Positions 1 to 9,272 of a stretch of 64,000 nucleotides of DNA are shown here, one piece after another. The stretch's first letter is position 1, and each line of letters starts with the position of its first letter. Below the pieces are notes generated by a model. The model searched no databases. It was not told the DNA's origin and saw only the letters and a list, made by a program, of their open reading frames with translations. Position numbers and translations under genes: made by a program. The DNA lies in assembly GCF_000470655.1 (NCBI RefSeq), contig NC_021921.1:2542001-2606000 (forward strand), given 5' to 3'. This stretch comes from Halorhabdus tiamatea SARL4B (GTDB lineage Archaea > Halobacteriota > Halobacteria > Halobacteriales > Haloarculaceae).

Positions 1-260
1 CGATGGCCGAGGAACTCACGGCGATGGGCGCGAGCGTCACCGAGGAGCAGGGCGTGCTGACGATCCACGGCGACGATACCGACCTCTCGGGGGCGGTCGT
101 CGACGGCCGGGCGGACCACCGTATCGTCATGTCGCTTGCTGTCGCCGGGCTGGTCGCCGACGGCGAGACCACGGTTCGGGGCGGCGAACACGTCGACGTC
201 TCGTTTCCGGACTTCTTCGATGTCGTCGAGTCGATCGGCGCGTCCGTTCATCGGGACTGA
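1..260 (+). CDS. aroA: 3-phosphoshikimate 1-carboxyvinyltransferase, C-terminal part
   Basis: This is the last ~86 codons of EPSP synthase; the 5' part lies before the window. The enzyme transfers enolpyruvate from PEP to shikimate-3-phosphate in the cytoplasmic shikimate pathway. The visible part has the closing repeat of the family: an '[10 protein letters not shown]' helix, the segment '[17 protein letters not shown]' and the terminal '[13 protein letters not shown]', where the family has D-H-R-x-A-M and F-P-x-F. The reading frame is uninterrupted to a TGA stop. A small membrane protein gene follows about 50 bp downstream on the same strand. Confidence 0.9.
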   Translation, partial: MAEELTAMGASVTEEQGVLTIHGDDTDLSGAVVDGRADHRIVMSLAVAGLVADGETTVRGGEHVDVSFPDFFDVVESIGASVHRD

Positions 261-311
261 CCCACCTGGTTCCGGGTCACGTTCATGTACGGGGCGACGG
301 AACGTCGATCC

Positions 312-893
312 ATGAGCATCTTCGACGGGCTCAACGCCGAAGAGCCGTCTAGCGAGCCCAGCGTCGCAGATCTGGTCGAGGAACTCGACGCCTTGGAGGA
401 GACCGTCGATTCACCCGAGGAGCGTGCGAAGGTCGACGCAGTCAGGGAGACCGCGTTCTCGGTGAGCCAACAGGGGTCGTTCGGCCGCGTCATCTCGGGG
501 TTCGATCGCGCGGACGCCTCGGAGGCACTGCTGGGGAGTGTCCTGTTCGGCATCCCGATGTTCGTCGAGGGTGGGACGAGCGAGGTCGGCGCATATCTCG
601 CGGCACACCCGCCCTTCCTCGTCGGAACCGCCGGGTTCACGCTTGCGCTCGTCTTCGGCATCCTCTACGTCGCCGAGATTCAGGACGTCCGCGTCGTCGA
701 TCCGTACCTCGGGTTCATCCCCCAGCGCTTCGCCGGCGTGCTGGTCATCGCGTCGGTGACGGCATTCGTCCTGATGGCGATGTGGGGGCGACTCACCTGG
801 GGAACACCGCTGATCGCCGTCGGGGAACTCGCCGCCGCAATCTTGCCGATGTCAGTGGGCGGCGCGCTGGGTGACATCCTCCCGGGCTCGTGA
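312..893 (+). CDS. DUF2391-type integral membrane protein
   Basis: A 193-residue protein of unknown function. The N-terminal ~70 residues are acidic and helical. They are followed by four or five hydrophobic segments (about residues 76-92, 103-125, 138-160 and 165-188), with short polar loops such as 'EIQDVRVVDPYLGFIPQ'. The layout resembles the haloarchaeal DUF2391 family that sits beside aroA. The start at 312 (MSIFDGLNAEE) is preferred over an in-frame ATG at 285, because the nine extra residues are basic and unlike the acidic N-terminus. It is convergent with mutS, with 15 bp between the stops. Family assignment is from memory of the sequence type. Confidence 0.7.
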   Translation: MSIFDGLNAEEPSSEPSVADLVEELDALEETVDSPEERAKVDAVRETAFSVSQQGSFGRVISGFDRADASEALLGSVLFGIPMFVEGGTSEVGAYLAAHPPFLVGTAGFTLALVFGILYVAEIQDVRVVDPYLGFIPQRFAGVLVIASVTAFVLMAMWGRLTWGTPLIAVGELAAAILPMSVGGALGDILPGS

Positions 894-908
894 GTGTCCA
901 GCAGGCGG

Positions 909-3602
909 TCACTCCAGTCGTCGCTGCCACTCCTGGACTTCCGCGAGCAGGTCGACCGGCGACATCGTTTCGACGTCGAGATCGGCGAGCGTTTCGAGGA
1001 CGTCCGGTGCGTCCTCGCCGAAGCGGTCAACGATCGGTTTGCCGTCCGTCGTTGCATCTCCCGTCTGCCCATCGTCGCCACCCGCCTCTCGCATCTGTCC
1101 GGCGTCGAGGTCGAAGACGACCTGGCGAGTCCCGCCGCCCGTCTGTCCGTTCTGCACCTCGATCGCCTCGTCGGCCCGGAGCCTCTCGAGGACGTCCCGC
1201 GCCCGGGAGACGACGGGGTCCGGGACGCCGGCGAGTTCAGCCACGTGGACGCCGTAGGAGCGATCTGCGGGGCCGTCCCGGACGGTTCGCAGGAACGTCA
1301 CCGCGTCGTCGCTGGCGGTGCCCGCCCCGCTGCTCGTTGCGGGTTCGCCGTCGACGGCGACGTGGACGTTCTCGACGCCAGCGATGTGGTCGGCCAGCGA
1401 CGTGAGTTCGTGATAGTGCGTCGCAAAGAGCGTCTTCGGCGACGGCGAGGCCGACTGGGCCGAAGAGAGGTACTCCGTGGCCGCCCACGCGATCGAGACG
1501 CCGTCGTAGGTCGCCGTCCCGCGCCCGACCTCGTCTAAGATGACCAGTGACTCCTCGGTCGCCGAGTGGAGGATGTTCGCAAGTTCCTGCATCTCGACCA
1601 TGAACGTCGAACGGCCCTGGGCGAGTTCGTCGAGTGCGCCGACCCGGGTGTAGATGCCGTCGACGATCCCGACGGCCGCCGATCGAGCGGGCACGAACGA
1701 GCCGATCTGGGCCAGCAGGACGATCAGCGCCGCCTGACGCATGTAGGTGGACTTCCCGCTCATGTTGGGGCCGGTCACGATCAGGAACCGCCGGTCGTCG
1801 TCCATCCGGAGGTCGTTGGGCACGAACTCGGTGGTCTGCTCGACGACCGGGTGGCGACCGGCCTCGACGTCGAGCGCGCGCGTGTCCCGTAATTCGGGCC
1901 GGGTCCAGTCGTTGCGGACCGCGTGGGTCGAAAGCGCCGCCAGCACGTCGACCGCCGCGAGGGCCTGACCAACGCGCTGGAGGCGGTCGGCGTGCTCGGC
2001 GACGCGTTCGCGAAGTTCCTCGAAAAGTCGGTGTTCGAGGTCGTACCGCCGCTCCTCGAGTCGGAAGATCGTCCGCTCGCGTTCGGTCAACTCCGGGATC
2101 GTGTAGCGCTCGGAGTTCTTCAGCGTCTTGACGTTCTCGTAGTGGTCGGGGACGTTCTCGACCTCGCTTTTGCCGACCTGGATGTAGTAGCCGTCCGTCT
2201 TGTTGCGATCGACCGAGAGGTGCGTGATGCCGTGGTCGCGCTGCTCGCGCTCGGGGAGGGTTTCGATCCACTCGAGGGCCGCCTCGTGCTCGTCGATCAC
2301 GGCGTCGAGTTCCTCGTCGTAGCCCGATCGGATGATTCCGCCTTCCGTGACCGTTCCCGGCGGGTCTTCGACGATCGCCGCGTCGAGTTCGGCGGCGAGT
2401 TCTGCGATGGCGTCCGGGTCAGGTTCGTCGAGCCACTGCGAAAGCGGCGACTCGGCAAGTGACGGTGTCTCGGCAACGATCTTCCGGACTGTCGCGAACA
2501 GCTCTAAAGTGTCGACCGCGGCCCGGAGGTCGCGGGCGTCGGCGCTCCCCGAGGCAGCCTTGCTCGCGAGCCGTTCGAGGTCGTAGGCGTCCCCGAGCAC
2601 GTCACGCAAGCGTTCGCGGGCCATCGCCTCGGTCGTGAGCGCTTCGACGCTATCTGCCCGCATTTCGAGCGTCTCTCGCGACCGCCGGGGGCGCTGGAGC
2701 CACGCGCGCAACGTTCGGGTGCCGGCACTCGTGACCGTGTGATCGATCGTATCGAGGAGCGATCCACTCGCTTCCCCGCGCATCGTCTCCGTGAGTTCGA
2801 GGTTGCGCTGGGTCGTCGCGTCGAGTTCGACGTGGTCGCTCGCGCCGTAGCGCTGGAGGCGGGTCATCGACGCGAGCACACCCTGGCCGGTCTCCTCGAC
2901 GTAGCTGAGGACAGCCCCGGCGGCCGCGATGGCCGCGTCGGCGTCCTCGATTCCGACGCTCTCGATCGTCTCTGGGCCGAAGTGCTCGCGGAGTCGGTGA
3001 CGGGCGCGTCCTGGCGCGAAGGCCTCGGTCGCGTGTAGCGACACCGCAGCGTCCGTCCGCTCGCGGAGGCGTTCGATCGTCTCGTCGTCAGCGCGAACCG
3101 TCGGCCCGGGCAGCATCTCGGCCGGGTCGAAGCGGTAGAGTTCGCTGAAGACGGCGTCGCGGTCGTCGACGTCCGTCACGAAGAACTCGCCGGTCGTGAC
3201 ATCGGCGAACGCGAGTCCCCACGCCTCCCCCTCGACGATTGCCGCGAGATAGCGGGCGGACGCGTCGGTCCTCGACAGCAGCGTCCCCGGCGTGACGACC
3301 CTGGTGACCTTCCGAGCGTGGCCGTCCGCTGTCTCGTGTTGGTCAGCGACAGCGACGTCGTACCCGCGTTCGACCAGCGCCGTGAGGTACGGTGTGAGTT
3401 CGCCGACGGGCACACCGGCCATCGGATACGACGATCCGTGGCTGGATTTCTTCGAGACCTGCAGATCGAGTTCGTCGGCGACCGTCTCGGCGTCGTCGCC
3501 GAAGAACTCGTAGAAGTCACCGACCTGCATCGCCAGCAGATCCGCCTCAGCCCCGTCTTTCAGCGAGAAGAACTCGCCCACGATCCCCGTCGCTTCGGTC
3601 AT
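909..3602 (-). CDS. mutS: DNA mismatch repair ATPase MutS
   Basis: An 897-residue MutS1-type protein that recognises mismatches and recruits downstream repair. Domain I carries the mismatch-wedging Phe-x-Glu in 'GDFYEFFGDDA' near residue 30. The ATPase domain has Walker A 'GPNMSGKST' around residue 610 and Walker B with the signature 'LVILDEVGRGTATYDG' near residue 685. An acidic low-complexity stretch follows the ATPase (~830-860), and the C-terminus 'LLAEVQEWQRRLE' is a short helix. Length is normal for haloarchaeal MutS. No mutL is in the window. It is transcribed divergently from the secreted protein at 3693. Confidence 0.97.
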   Translation of the reverse strand: MTEATGIVGEFFSLKDGAEADLLAMQVGDFYEFFGDDAETVADELDLQVSKKSSHGSSYPMAGVPVGELTPYLTALVERGYDVAVADQHETADGHARKVTRVVTPGTLLSRTDASARYLAAIVEGEAWGLAFADVTTGEFFVTDVDDRDAVFSELYRFDPAEMLPGPTVRADDETIERLRERTDAAVSLHATEAFAPGRARHRLREHFGPETIESVGIEDADAAIAAAGAVLSYVEETGQGVLASMTRLQRYGASDHVELDATTQRNLELTETMRGEASGSLLDTIDHTVTSAGTRTLRAWLQRPRRSRETLEMRADSVEALTTEAMARERLRDVLGDAYDLERLASKAASGSADARDLRAAVDTLELFATVRKIVAETPSLAESPLSQWLDEPDPDAIAELAAELDAAIVEDPPGTVTEGGIIRSGYDEELDAVIDEHEAALEWIETLPEREQRDHGITHLSVDRNKTDGYYIQVGKSEVENVPDHYENVKTLKNSERYTIPELTERERTIFRLEERRYDLEHRLFEELRERVAEHADRLQRVGQALAAVDVLAALSTHAVRNDWTRPELRDTRALDVEAGRHPVVEQTTEFVPNDLRMDDDRRFLIVTGPNMSGKSTYMRQAALIVLLAQIGSFVPARSAAVGIVDGIYTRVGALDELAQGRSTFMVEMQELANILHSATEESLVILDEVGRGTATYDGVSIAWAATEYLSSAQSASPSPKTLFATHYHELTSLADHIAGVENVHVAVDGEPATSSGAGTASDDAVTFLRTVRDGPADRSYGVHVAELAGVPDPVVSRARDVLERLRADEAIEVQNGQTGGGTRQVVFDLDAGQMREAGGDDGQTGDATTDGKPIVDRFGEDAPDVLETLADLDVETMSPVDLLAEVQEWQRRLE

Positions 3603-3692
3603 GTCTCTCCCTGGGTGCGAAGTGGGTTAAAACGCTACGGGACGCGACCGGTGGCCACTGCACTCAAATACGCCGGCCTGCAACTGCCTTCC

Positions 3693-6347
3693 ATGCACCG
3701 CCGGTGCGCCAGTGCCCTGGCGCTTCTCGCGGTCATCACCGTCGGGACAGTCACTGCTGTCGGTTTGGCTGGCGCGGCCACTGTCGAAGAGCCCACACAG
3801 GCGACGACCGAGTGGAAGAACGTCACCATCACCCAGGAGTACCGGCTTCAGCCTGACGACCCCGGGCAGATCGAGGTAACCGCAACGGTCTCGTTCCCGG
3901 ATATTGTCACCGAGTTCGAGGTTGCGGTTCCCTGGCAGGGGACAGTCACGGATACCGACGGGTTCGAATCGACCGTCTCCCGGCGATACGAGTGGACCGG
4001 CGAGTCGAAGGAAGCGACGATCACCTACGATCTCGACGCCAACGAGACGGTCAGGGGAGACGGCCCCGAGCGCGGCAGCGGTCGGTTCCTGTACGCCGAT
4101 ACGGGCTCGTGGGCACTCGTTCGGCCGCCGGATCTCGAATTCGTCACCGGACGGTTCGAAACGACTGACGGCGATGTCGATGTCGGTATCGACCACCGAC
4201 GCACTGTCGCCGGCGACGGGGCTGTCGGTGATCTCGTCGCGTACCTCGGCCCACACGAGACCTACACCCGGACGGCTCACGGACAGACCTTCGAGTTGGT
4301 CGTCCCCGAGGCAGCGTCGATGGCGGCCGAACCCGAGGCGGTCCTTGCAGCGTTTGCCAACGCCTCCGACGAATTTCGGGTCGGGGACCGTGACGAGCGA
4401 GTGTTCACGGTAGCAGCACCGACGTCGGTCGAGTGGGCCGTCCTGGGGTTACAGACGTGGGACAGCGACATGTGGGTGCGAGCGGACGAACCGATCGAGA
4501 CCGCCGACAACACCTGGCTCCACGAGTACGTCCACTCCCGACAGCAACTCAACACGACGAACGCGACCGAGTGGCTGATCGAGGCCACTGCGACCTACCA
4601 CGCCGCCGCCCTCGCCCTCGAGGACGACCTCGCCGACTTCGACAGCTTCGAAGGCGTCCTCGACCGGGGGACCCGAGATCGCTACGACGAGGTCGTCCTG
4701 GCCGAGCAGTCGACCTGGACCGGTAACGCCGAATACGACAAGGGCGGACTCGTCGCCGGCGAACTCGACCGACTGATTCGACTCGCGACGACCCGATCCA
4801 GTCACTTCGAGACGGTGCTCGGCGACCTCAACGACGACACCGTGATCGACCACGACCGGTTCCTCCAGACGGTCGAACGAATCGCCAACGAGTCCGTCGC
4901 AGCCACGGCCGATCGCTACCTCACGAGCGAGGCGACACCGACGACGTGGACTCGCACCCAGCACGAGGCCGCCTTCGGGGCGACACCGGCCGAATTTACC
5001 ACCGAACTCGCGTCGGGCTCGGACGCCTATCGCATCGCGGGCCCGTACCGGAACGTCTCGAGCGGCGACATCGGTCGGCTGGCGGTCAACGAGACGGTGA
5101 CAGTCCCGCTCACGGTCACGAACGTCGGGGGATCGGCTGGAGCGTTCGACATCCCCCTGACTGTCGACGGGACGGTCGTCTCCCGCGCGACAGGGCGTCT
5201 TGACGCCAACGAGTCGACCACGATCGAATTGTCCCATACCTTCGAGCAACCGGGGACATATTCGGTCGGTACCGGCGACGACGTGACGACCGTCGAGGTG
5301 ACGGAACCAGTCGCGGCAGTCGTCGAATCGGTCGCCGCCGATCCGTCGTCACTCGATACACCCGGGAACGTGACGCTTGAAGCGACGGTCGCCAACAATC
5401 GGGACTTCCCCGCCGCAGCGACGCTGTCGTTCACTCGAAACGGGACGATGGTCGCTGAACGGACCGTTTCGATGGGTCCAGGGGAAACTCGCACCGTCGA
5501 GGCGACCGTGTCGCTGTCGGACGCCGGCCGGTACGAACTCGGCGTGAACAATCGAACGACGACGGTTGTCGTCGATCCGGCGCGGTTCGAGTACGCTATC
5601 GACGAGACGACAGCGATCACCGTCGACGGGGAGTACCGGACGCTTTCGGCGACCGAGATTCCGCCGCTGGTCGTCGGCGAAACGGTGACGATCCCGGTCA
5701 CAGTCGTGAACCACGGCGGACTCGCCGGGCAGTACACGGCAAAGCTTTCGATCGACGGTGACGTCGTGACCCACTCCAGCGGGCGACTCGCGGCCGGCGA
5801 ATCGCGGAGTCTCACACTCTCGTACCAGTTTAAGCGTCCCGGAACCTACCGGCTCGGCGTCGGTGATCACCAGCAGTTCGTTCAGGTACGCGATCCCGCG
5901 ACACCGACGGTCCGATCGACCGACCTCGATCCGGATTCGCTTTCGGAACCGGGGGACGTGACGGTAACGGCGACCGTCGACAACGAGGCACCGATCCCCG
6001 CATCGGGCGAGGTTCGGTTCACTCGCGATGGGACGACCGTCGCCGCGGAGACTGTCACGCTCGGGGCCAACGAGACGGGGACCGTCTCGAGGACAGTGAG
6101 GCTATCGAGTCCGGGTACGTACCGGATCAGAGCCGGCAGCGTGGCCACGTCGGTGACTGTTGAAGCGACCGGCGACTCCGCGTCGGAAGATGAGAGGGCG
6201 GACGACGGGTCGACTGTCACCGCCAGCCCCGGAGGGGCGACATCTACCGACAGCGCCGAACCGACGACGGCGTCCGGTCCTGGATTTAGCGCCGTGGTCG
6301 CGATGCTCGCGATCGCGTTGACGGCGATTGGATGCCGTCGGTGCTAA
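3693..6347 (+). CDS. Secreted HExxH (gluzincin-like) protein with CARDB-like repeats and PGF-CTERM anchor
   Basis: An 884-residue surface protein. The start at ATG 3693 gives a Sec signal peptide ('MHRRCASALALLAVITVG...LAGAAT'); the longer open frame upstream overlaps mutS and is not needed. The catalytic-like part has HEYVH at residues 277-281 and 'EWLIEATATY', with a probable third zinc ligand at E297. This is the gluzincin arrangement, so it may be a membrane-anchored metalloprotease. Residues ~450-800 hold three or more Ig-like CARDB-type repeats ('VNETVTVPLTVTNVGG', 'VGETVTIPVTVVNHGG'). A Ser/Thr-rich spacer follows, then '[15 protein letters not shown]' and a basic end. That is a PGF-CTERM signal, the known ArtA archaeosortase target. 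Its 3' end overlaps thiDN by 62 bp on the opposite strand. Substrate unknown. Confidence 0.8.
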   Translation: MHRRCASALALLAVITVGTVTAVGLAGAATVEEPTQATTEWKNVTITQEYRLQPDDPGQIEVTATVSFPDIVTEFEVAVPWQGTVTDTDGFESTVSRRYEWTGESKEATITYDLDANETVRGDGPERGSGRFLYADTGSWALVRPPDLEFVTGRFETTDGDVDVGIDHRRTVAGDGAVGDLVAYLGPHETYTRTAHGQTFELVVPEAASMAAEPEAVLAAFANASDEFRVGDRDERVFTVAAPTSVEWAVLGLQTWDSDMWVRADEPIETADNTWLHEYVHSRQQLNTTNATEWLIEATATYHAAALALEDDLADFDSFEGVLDRGTRDRYDEVVLAEQSTWTGNAEYDKGGLVAGELDRLIRLATTRSSHFETVLGDLNDDTVIDHDRFLQTVERIANESVAATADRYLTSEATPTTWTRTQHEAAFGATPAEFTTELASGSDAYRIAGPYRNVSSGDIGRLAVNETVTVPLTVTNVGGSAGAFDIPLTVDGTVVSRATGRLDANESTTIELSHTFEQPGTYSVGTGDDVTTVEVTEPVAAVVESVAADPSSLDTPGNVTLEATVANNRDFPAAATLSFTRNGTMVAERTVSMGPGETRTVEATVSLSDAGRYELGVNNRTTTVVVDPARFEYAIDETTAITVDGEYRTLSATEIPPLVVGETVTIPVTVVNHGGLAGQYTAKLSIDGDVVTHSSGRLAAGESRSLTLSYQFKRPGTYRLGVGDHQQFVQVRDPATPTVRSTDLDPDSLSEPGDVTVTATVDNEAPIPASGEVRFTRDGTTVAAETVTLGANETGTVSRTVRLSSPGTYRIRAGSVATSVTVEATGDSASEDERADDGSTVTASPGGATSTDSAEPTTASGPGFSAVVAMLAIALTAIGCRRC

Positions 6348-7674
6348 CGAGATCATCGACGGCGTCGAGCAACTGGCTCGTGCGATTCAGGAGAGTTTCG
6401 CGATCACGCACCAGCAGAATCGTCACCGGCACGCGCCCATCGCCACCGGGATCGACGACGGCGACCGGCCCCTCGGCGTCAGCGAGTGCAGAGACGACGC
6501 CGGATTCGAGCGTCGGGTGGCCATCGAGTTCAACGACGTCACCGTTCAGGGTGTCGAGTGCGTCGGCCACCGCGTCGTCGTATCGCCAGTTGGTGGCAAA
6601 TCGGAAAGTAGCGTCGACTTCGCGGGCGTCCAATAGGTAGCGAGCGACGTGCGTCGACGCGCCAAAGCGGACGCCGCGGTTCGGGGCCACCCCGTCCATC
6701 GTTCGAGTGATCCGTCCCTCGACGGCCGCGACCTCCTGGATGCGCTCGGCGAAGGGCGTCGCGCCGACGACGTTGGTTCCGATGTCGGGGACCAGCGGTG
6801 CGACGTCGCTGTCGATGAGGTCGTCGACCAGTTTCTCGACTGCTTCGGCAGTCTCGGTCCTTGCCGCGCGCTCACGGGCCTCGACGAGGTGGTGGACCGC
6901 GCCTGCCCCCTCGCCGACGTCGAGGTTGTACCGGACGGCACGGGCGAGCAGGTCGATCCCCGCGCTGACGCTGTCGGCCAGCGACTCGCCTTGCGCGATG
7001 TGAGTCGCGATCGCTGCCGAAAGCGTACAGCCTGACCCGTGAGTCGCGTCGGTATCGATCCGTTCGTGACGGAACGTTCGGACGTCTTCGGCAGTAACCA
7101 GCACGTCGAGGACGTCGTCGCCGGCGATGTGTCCGCCCTTGACCAGCGCGGCGTCGGCACCCATCTCGACGAGCGTCTCACCGGCCTCGAGGGCGGTCTC
7201 CTCGTCGGTCGGTTCGATGCCTGTCAAGACGACCGCCTCGTCGGCGTTCGGCGTGACGAGTGTCGACTCGGCGACGAGTTCTTCGTAAGCGTCCTCGGCG
7301 TCGGGTTCGAGGAGGCGGTCGCCCGAGGCGGCGATCATCACCGGATCGACGACGAGTGCGGGGAGGTCCTCGGCGTACTCGACGACCGTTTCGATGACCT
7401 CGCCGGTCGCGAGCATTCCAGTCTTGGCTGCCCTGACGTCGAAATCCTCGAGCACGGCCTGGATCTGGGCCTCGATGTCGGCAATCGGCAGGAGGTGGCT
7501 GCCCTGAACGCCGGTCGTGTTCTGAGCCGTGACACTCGTGATCGCGCTCGTCCCGAACCCGCCCACTGCCTCGATTGTCTTGAGGTCGGCCTGGATCCCC
7601 GCGCCGCCGCCGGAGTCGCTGCCGGCTATCGTCAACACGGCCGGGGGCTCGTGAGGGGCCTCGTTGCGCGTCAT
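6286..7674 (-). CDS. thiD/thiN: Bifunctional HMP/HMP-P kinase ThiD fused to thiamine-phosphate synthase ThiN
   Basis: A 462-residue fusion. Residues 1-260 are a ThiD kinase ('[19 protein letters not shown]', later '[19 protein letters not shown]'), which phosphorylates hydroxymethylpyrimidine twice. Residues ~275-440 are ThiN ('[19 protein letters not shown]', '[16 protein letters not shown]'), the archaeal enzyme that joins HMP-PP to thiazole phosphate. The fusion is standard in haloarchaea. The last ~20 residues ('[18 protein letters not shown]') are basic and read antisense to the PGF-CTERM end of the neighbouring gene, so they are probably a non-conserved tail. A TATA-like sequence lies just upstream (about 7697-7706 on the minus strand). 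No TPP riboswitch was recognised. Confidence 0.95.
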   Translation of the reverse strand: MTRNEAPHEPPAVLTIAGSDSGGGAGIQADLKTIEAVGGFGTSAITSVTAQNTTGVQGSHLLPIADIEAQIQAVLEDFDVRAAKTGMLATGEVIETVVEYAEDLPALVVDPVMIAASGDRLLEPDAEDAYEELVAESTLVTPNADEAVVLTGIEPTDEETALEAGETLVEMGADAALVKGGHIAGDDVLDVLVTAEDVRTFRHERIDTDATHGSGCTLSAAIATHIAQGESLADSVSAGIDLLARAVRYNLDVGEGAGAVHHLVEARERAARTETAEAVEKLVDDLIDSDVAPLVPDIGTNVVGATPFAERIQEVAAVEGRITRTMDGVAPNRGVRFGASTHVARYLLDAREVDATFRFATNWRYDDAVADALDTLNGDVVELDGHPTLESGVVSALADAEGPVAVVDPGGDGRVPVTILLVRDRETLLNRTSQLLDAVDDLVSTDGIQSPSTRSRASRPRR

Positions 7675-7776
7675 AGCCAGTGTTATTCAGTGGTTGTATA
7701 AATTCGTGATGCTCGCAGGGTGGCATTTTCCGGTTGGAAACAACTTTTCGTCCCGGCGCTCGAACGTCGATTCGTG

Positions 7777-8097
7777 ATGGCATACACCAAAGTCAATTAC
7801 GAGGATGTCGATCCGGTCGCGGAGTCGATGCACTTCCTGCGGGACGCCCTGGACTGTGAGACGGTCGGCGTGACGGTTCTCGAGTGCGAACCCGGTTGGT
7901 CGGGGAAAGCCCACGATCACGCTGAAGAGAATCACGAGGAAGTGTATCTGCTCGTCGACGGTGAGGCGACCGTGACAATCGAGGGCCAGGACGTCGCGAT
8001 GGAGTCGGGCGATGCTGTCCGCGTTGCGCCCGAGGCGACACGGGAGATTCACAACGGGGACGCCGAAAGCAAGTTCGTGCTGGTCGGCGCGCCCTGA
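7777..8097 (+). CDS. Small cupin-domain protein
   Basis: A 106-residue single-domain cupin. The metal-binding motif 1 is seen as 'WSGKAHDHAEENHEEVYLLVDG' broken over residues 46-68, with several His and Glu, and motif 2 as 'ESGDAVRVAPEATREIHNG'. The start at 7777 (MAYTKVNYEDVDP) is chosen because the extra upstream residues are basic and sit in the promoter region. It is divergent from thiDN and convergent with the AIR-synthase-like gene, 12 bp away. Substrate unknown; such short cupins bind metals and may be sugar isomerase-like or storage-type proteins. Confidence 0.85.
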   Translation: MAYTKVNYEDVDPVAESMHFLRDALDCETVGVTVLECEPGWSGKAHDHAEENHEEVYLLVDGEATVTIEGQDVAMESGDAVRVAPEATREIHNGDAESKFVLVGAP

Positions 8098-8109
8098 CGC
8101 GGCGTCAGC

Positions 8110-9147
8110 TTACTCCTCGGCGGCCTGAAGTTTCCCCATGTACTCCTCGAAAGCCGCCCAGTAGGGGTCCTTTCCGGGATGGTCGACACTCTCGCCGTCG
8201 ACAGTCAGTCCGGATCCCTCGACGACGCGGCCGGCGTCAGCGGCGGGGATCCCCTGGCTTTCGAGCGCCGAGAGCACGTCACTCGCGCCGTCGGGATCGA
8301 CCGTCGCCAGGAGCGTCCCCTCGCTGATCGATATCCAGGGGTCGATGTCGAAGAACTCGCAGGCCGCTTGGACGCCGGGCTGGATCGGGATGCGATCGCG
8401 TTCGATCTCGAAGCCGACGCCCGCCGAGCGCGCCATCTCGAAGAGGCCGCCGTAGACGCCTCCCTCCGTGGCGTCGTGCATCGCGGTGACCGGGCCGGCC
8501 GTGGACGCCACCATCGCCTCTTTGATCGGGCTCATATCGTAAAAGCGGTCCTTCGCGGCCTGAATCTCGTCGTCAGGGACGGCTCCCTCCATCAGGGAAT
8601 CGAAGTGAACCGACAGCAGCCCAGTCGCCTCGATTGCGGGGCCTTTCGTGACGATCACGTGATCCCCGGGTCGGGCACCGTCCGGCGTCACCAACTCCTC
8701 GAAGTCGCCGACCGCAAGCGAGGTCGCGCCGCCGACCATCGGATAGTTCACGCCAGCGTAGCGACCGGTGTGGCCGGTGACAATCGAGACACCCAGGTCT
8801 GTGGCTTCTTCGTCGAAGGTCTCCCAGACGGTCTCGAATTGCTCGTCGGTGATCTCCGGTGGCAGATTGAAGTCGACGCTGAGGTACGCGGGGTCGAGTC
8901 CCGAGACCGCCACGTCGCTGAGGAGGATGTGGAAGGCGAACCAGGCTGCCCGTTCGAAGCCAGCCGCGGGGACGACGAACACGGGATCTGTCGCCATCGC
9001 CAGGGCCTGGCCGCCCACGTCGGCGACGCCGAAGTCGACGCCATGTTGTGGTTGCAGCCGGACGTCGTCACGGTCGGCCCCCAGACGCGGATAGATGTAC
9101 TCGTCGAAGAACTCACGATCGGCCTTGCCGAGTTCGGGGTCGGACAT
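8110..9147 (-). CDS. AIR synthase-related (HypE/PurM-like) protein
   Basis: A 345-residue PurM/HypE-superfamily protein. The N-terminal half has 'LAMATDPVFVVPAAG' and 'FAFHILLSDVAVSGLDPAY', the superfamily's ATP-binding and dimer region. The C-terminal half has 'HDATEGGVYGGLFEMA' and a conserved 'EGTLLATV' segment as in HypE. It lacks the C-terminal PRxC cysteine of true HypE; the protein ends in 'YMGKLQAAEE'. No other hydrogenase maturation genes are nearby, so it is more likely an orphan paralogue of unknown substrate. It is divergent from the radical-SAM gene at 9273. Confidence 0.85.
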   Translation of the reverse strand: MSDPELGKADREFFDEYIYPRLGADRDDVRLQPQHGVDFGVADVGGQALAMATDPVFVVPAAGFERAAWFAFHILLSDVAVSGLDPAYLSVDFNLPPEITDEQFETVWETFDEEATDLGVSIVTGHTGRYAGVNYPMVGGATSLAVGDFEELVTPDGARPGDHVIVTKGPAIEATGLLSVHFDSLMEGAVPDDEIQAAKDRFYDMSPIKEAMVASTAGPVTAMHDATEGGVYGGLFEMARSAGVGFEIERDRIPIQPGVQAACEFFDIDPWISISEGTLLATVDPDGASDVLSALESQGIPAADAGRVVEGSGLTVDGESVDHPGKDPYWAAFEEYMGKLQAAEE

Positions 9148-9272
9148 ATACGGAGTGGTATATCCGGGTGGTACTTAGATTGCCCGTCTTCAGGAACCAC
9201 ACGGATGCCGTCGAGGCCTACTGATCACGCGAGGTAGCCTTTTGCCCGTCGACGCCCTATACTCAGACAGTC

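Noticed and set aside
3318-3692. 5' extension of the PGF-CTERM protein by 125 codons
   Set aside because: It overlaps mutS antisense. The ATG at 3693 gives a proper signal peptide.
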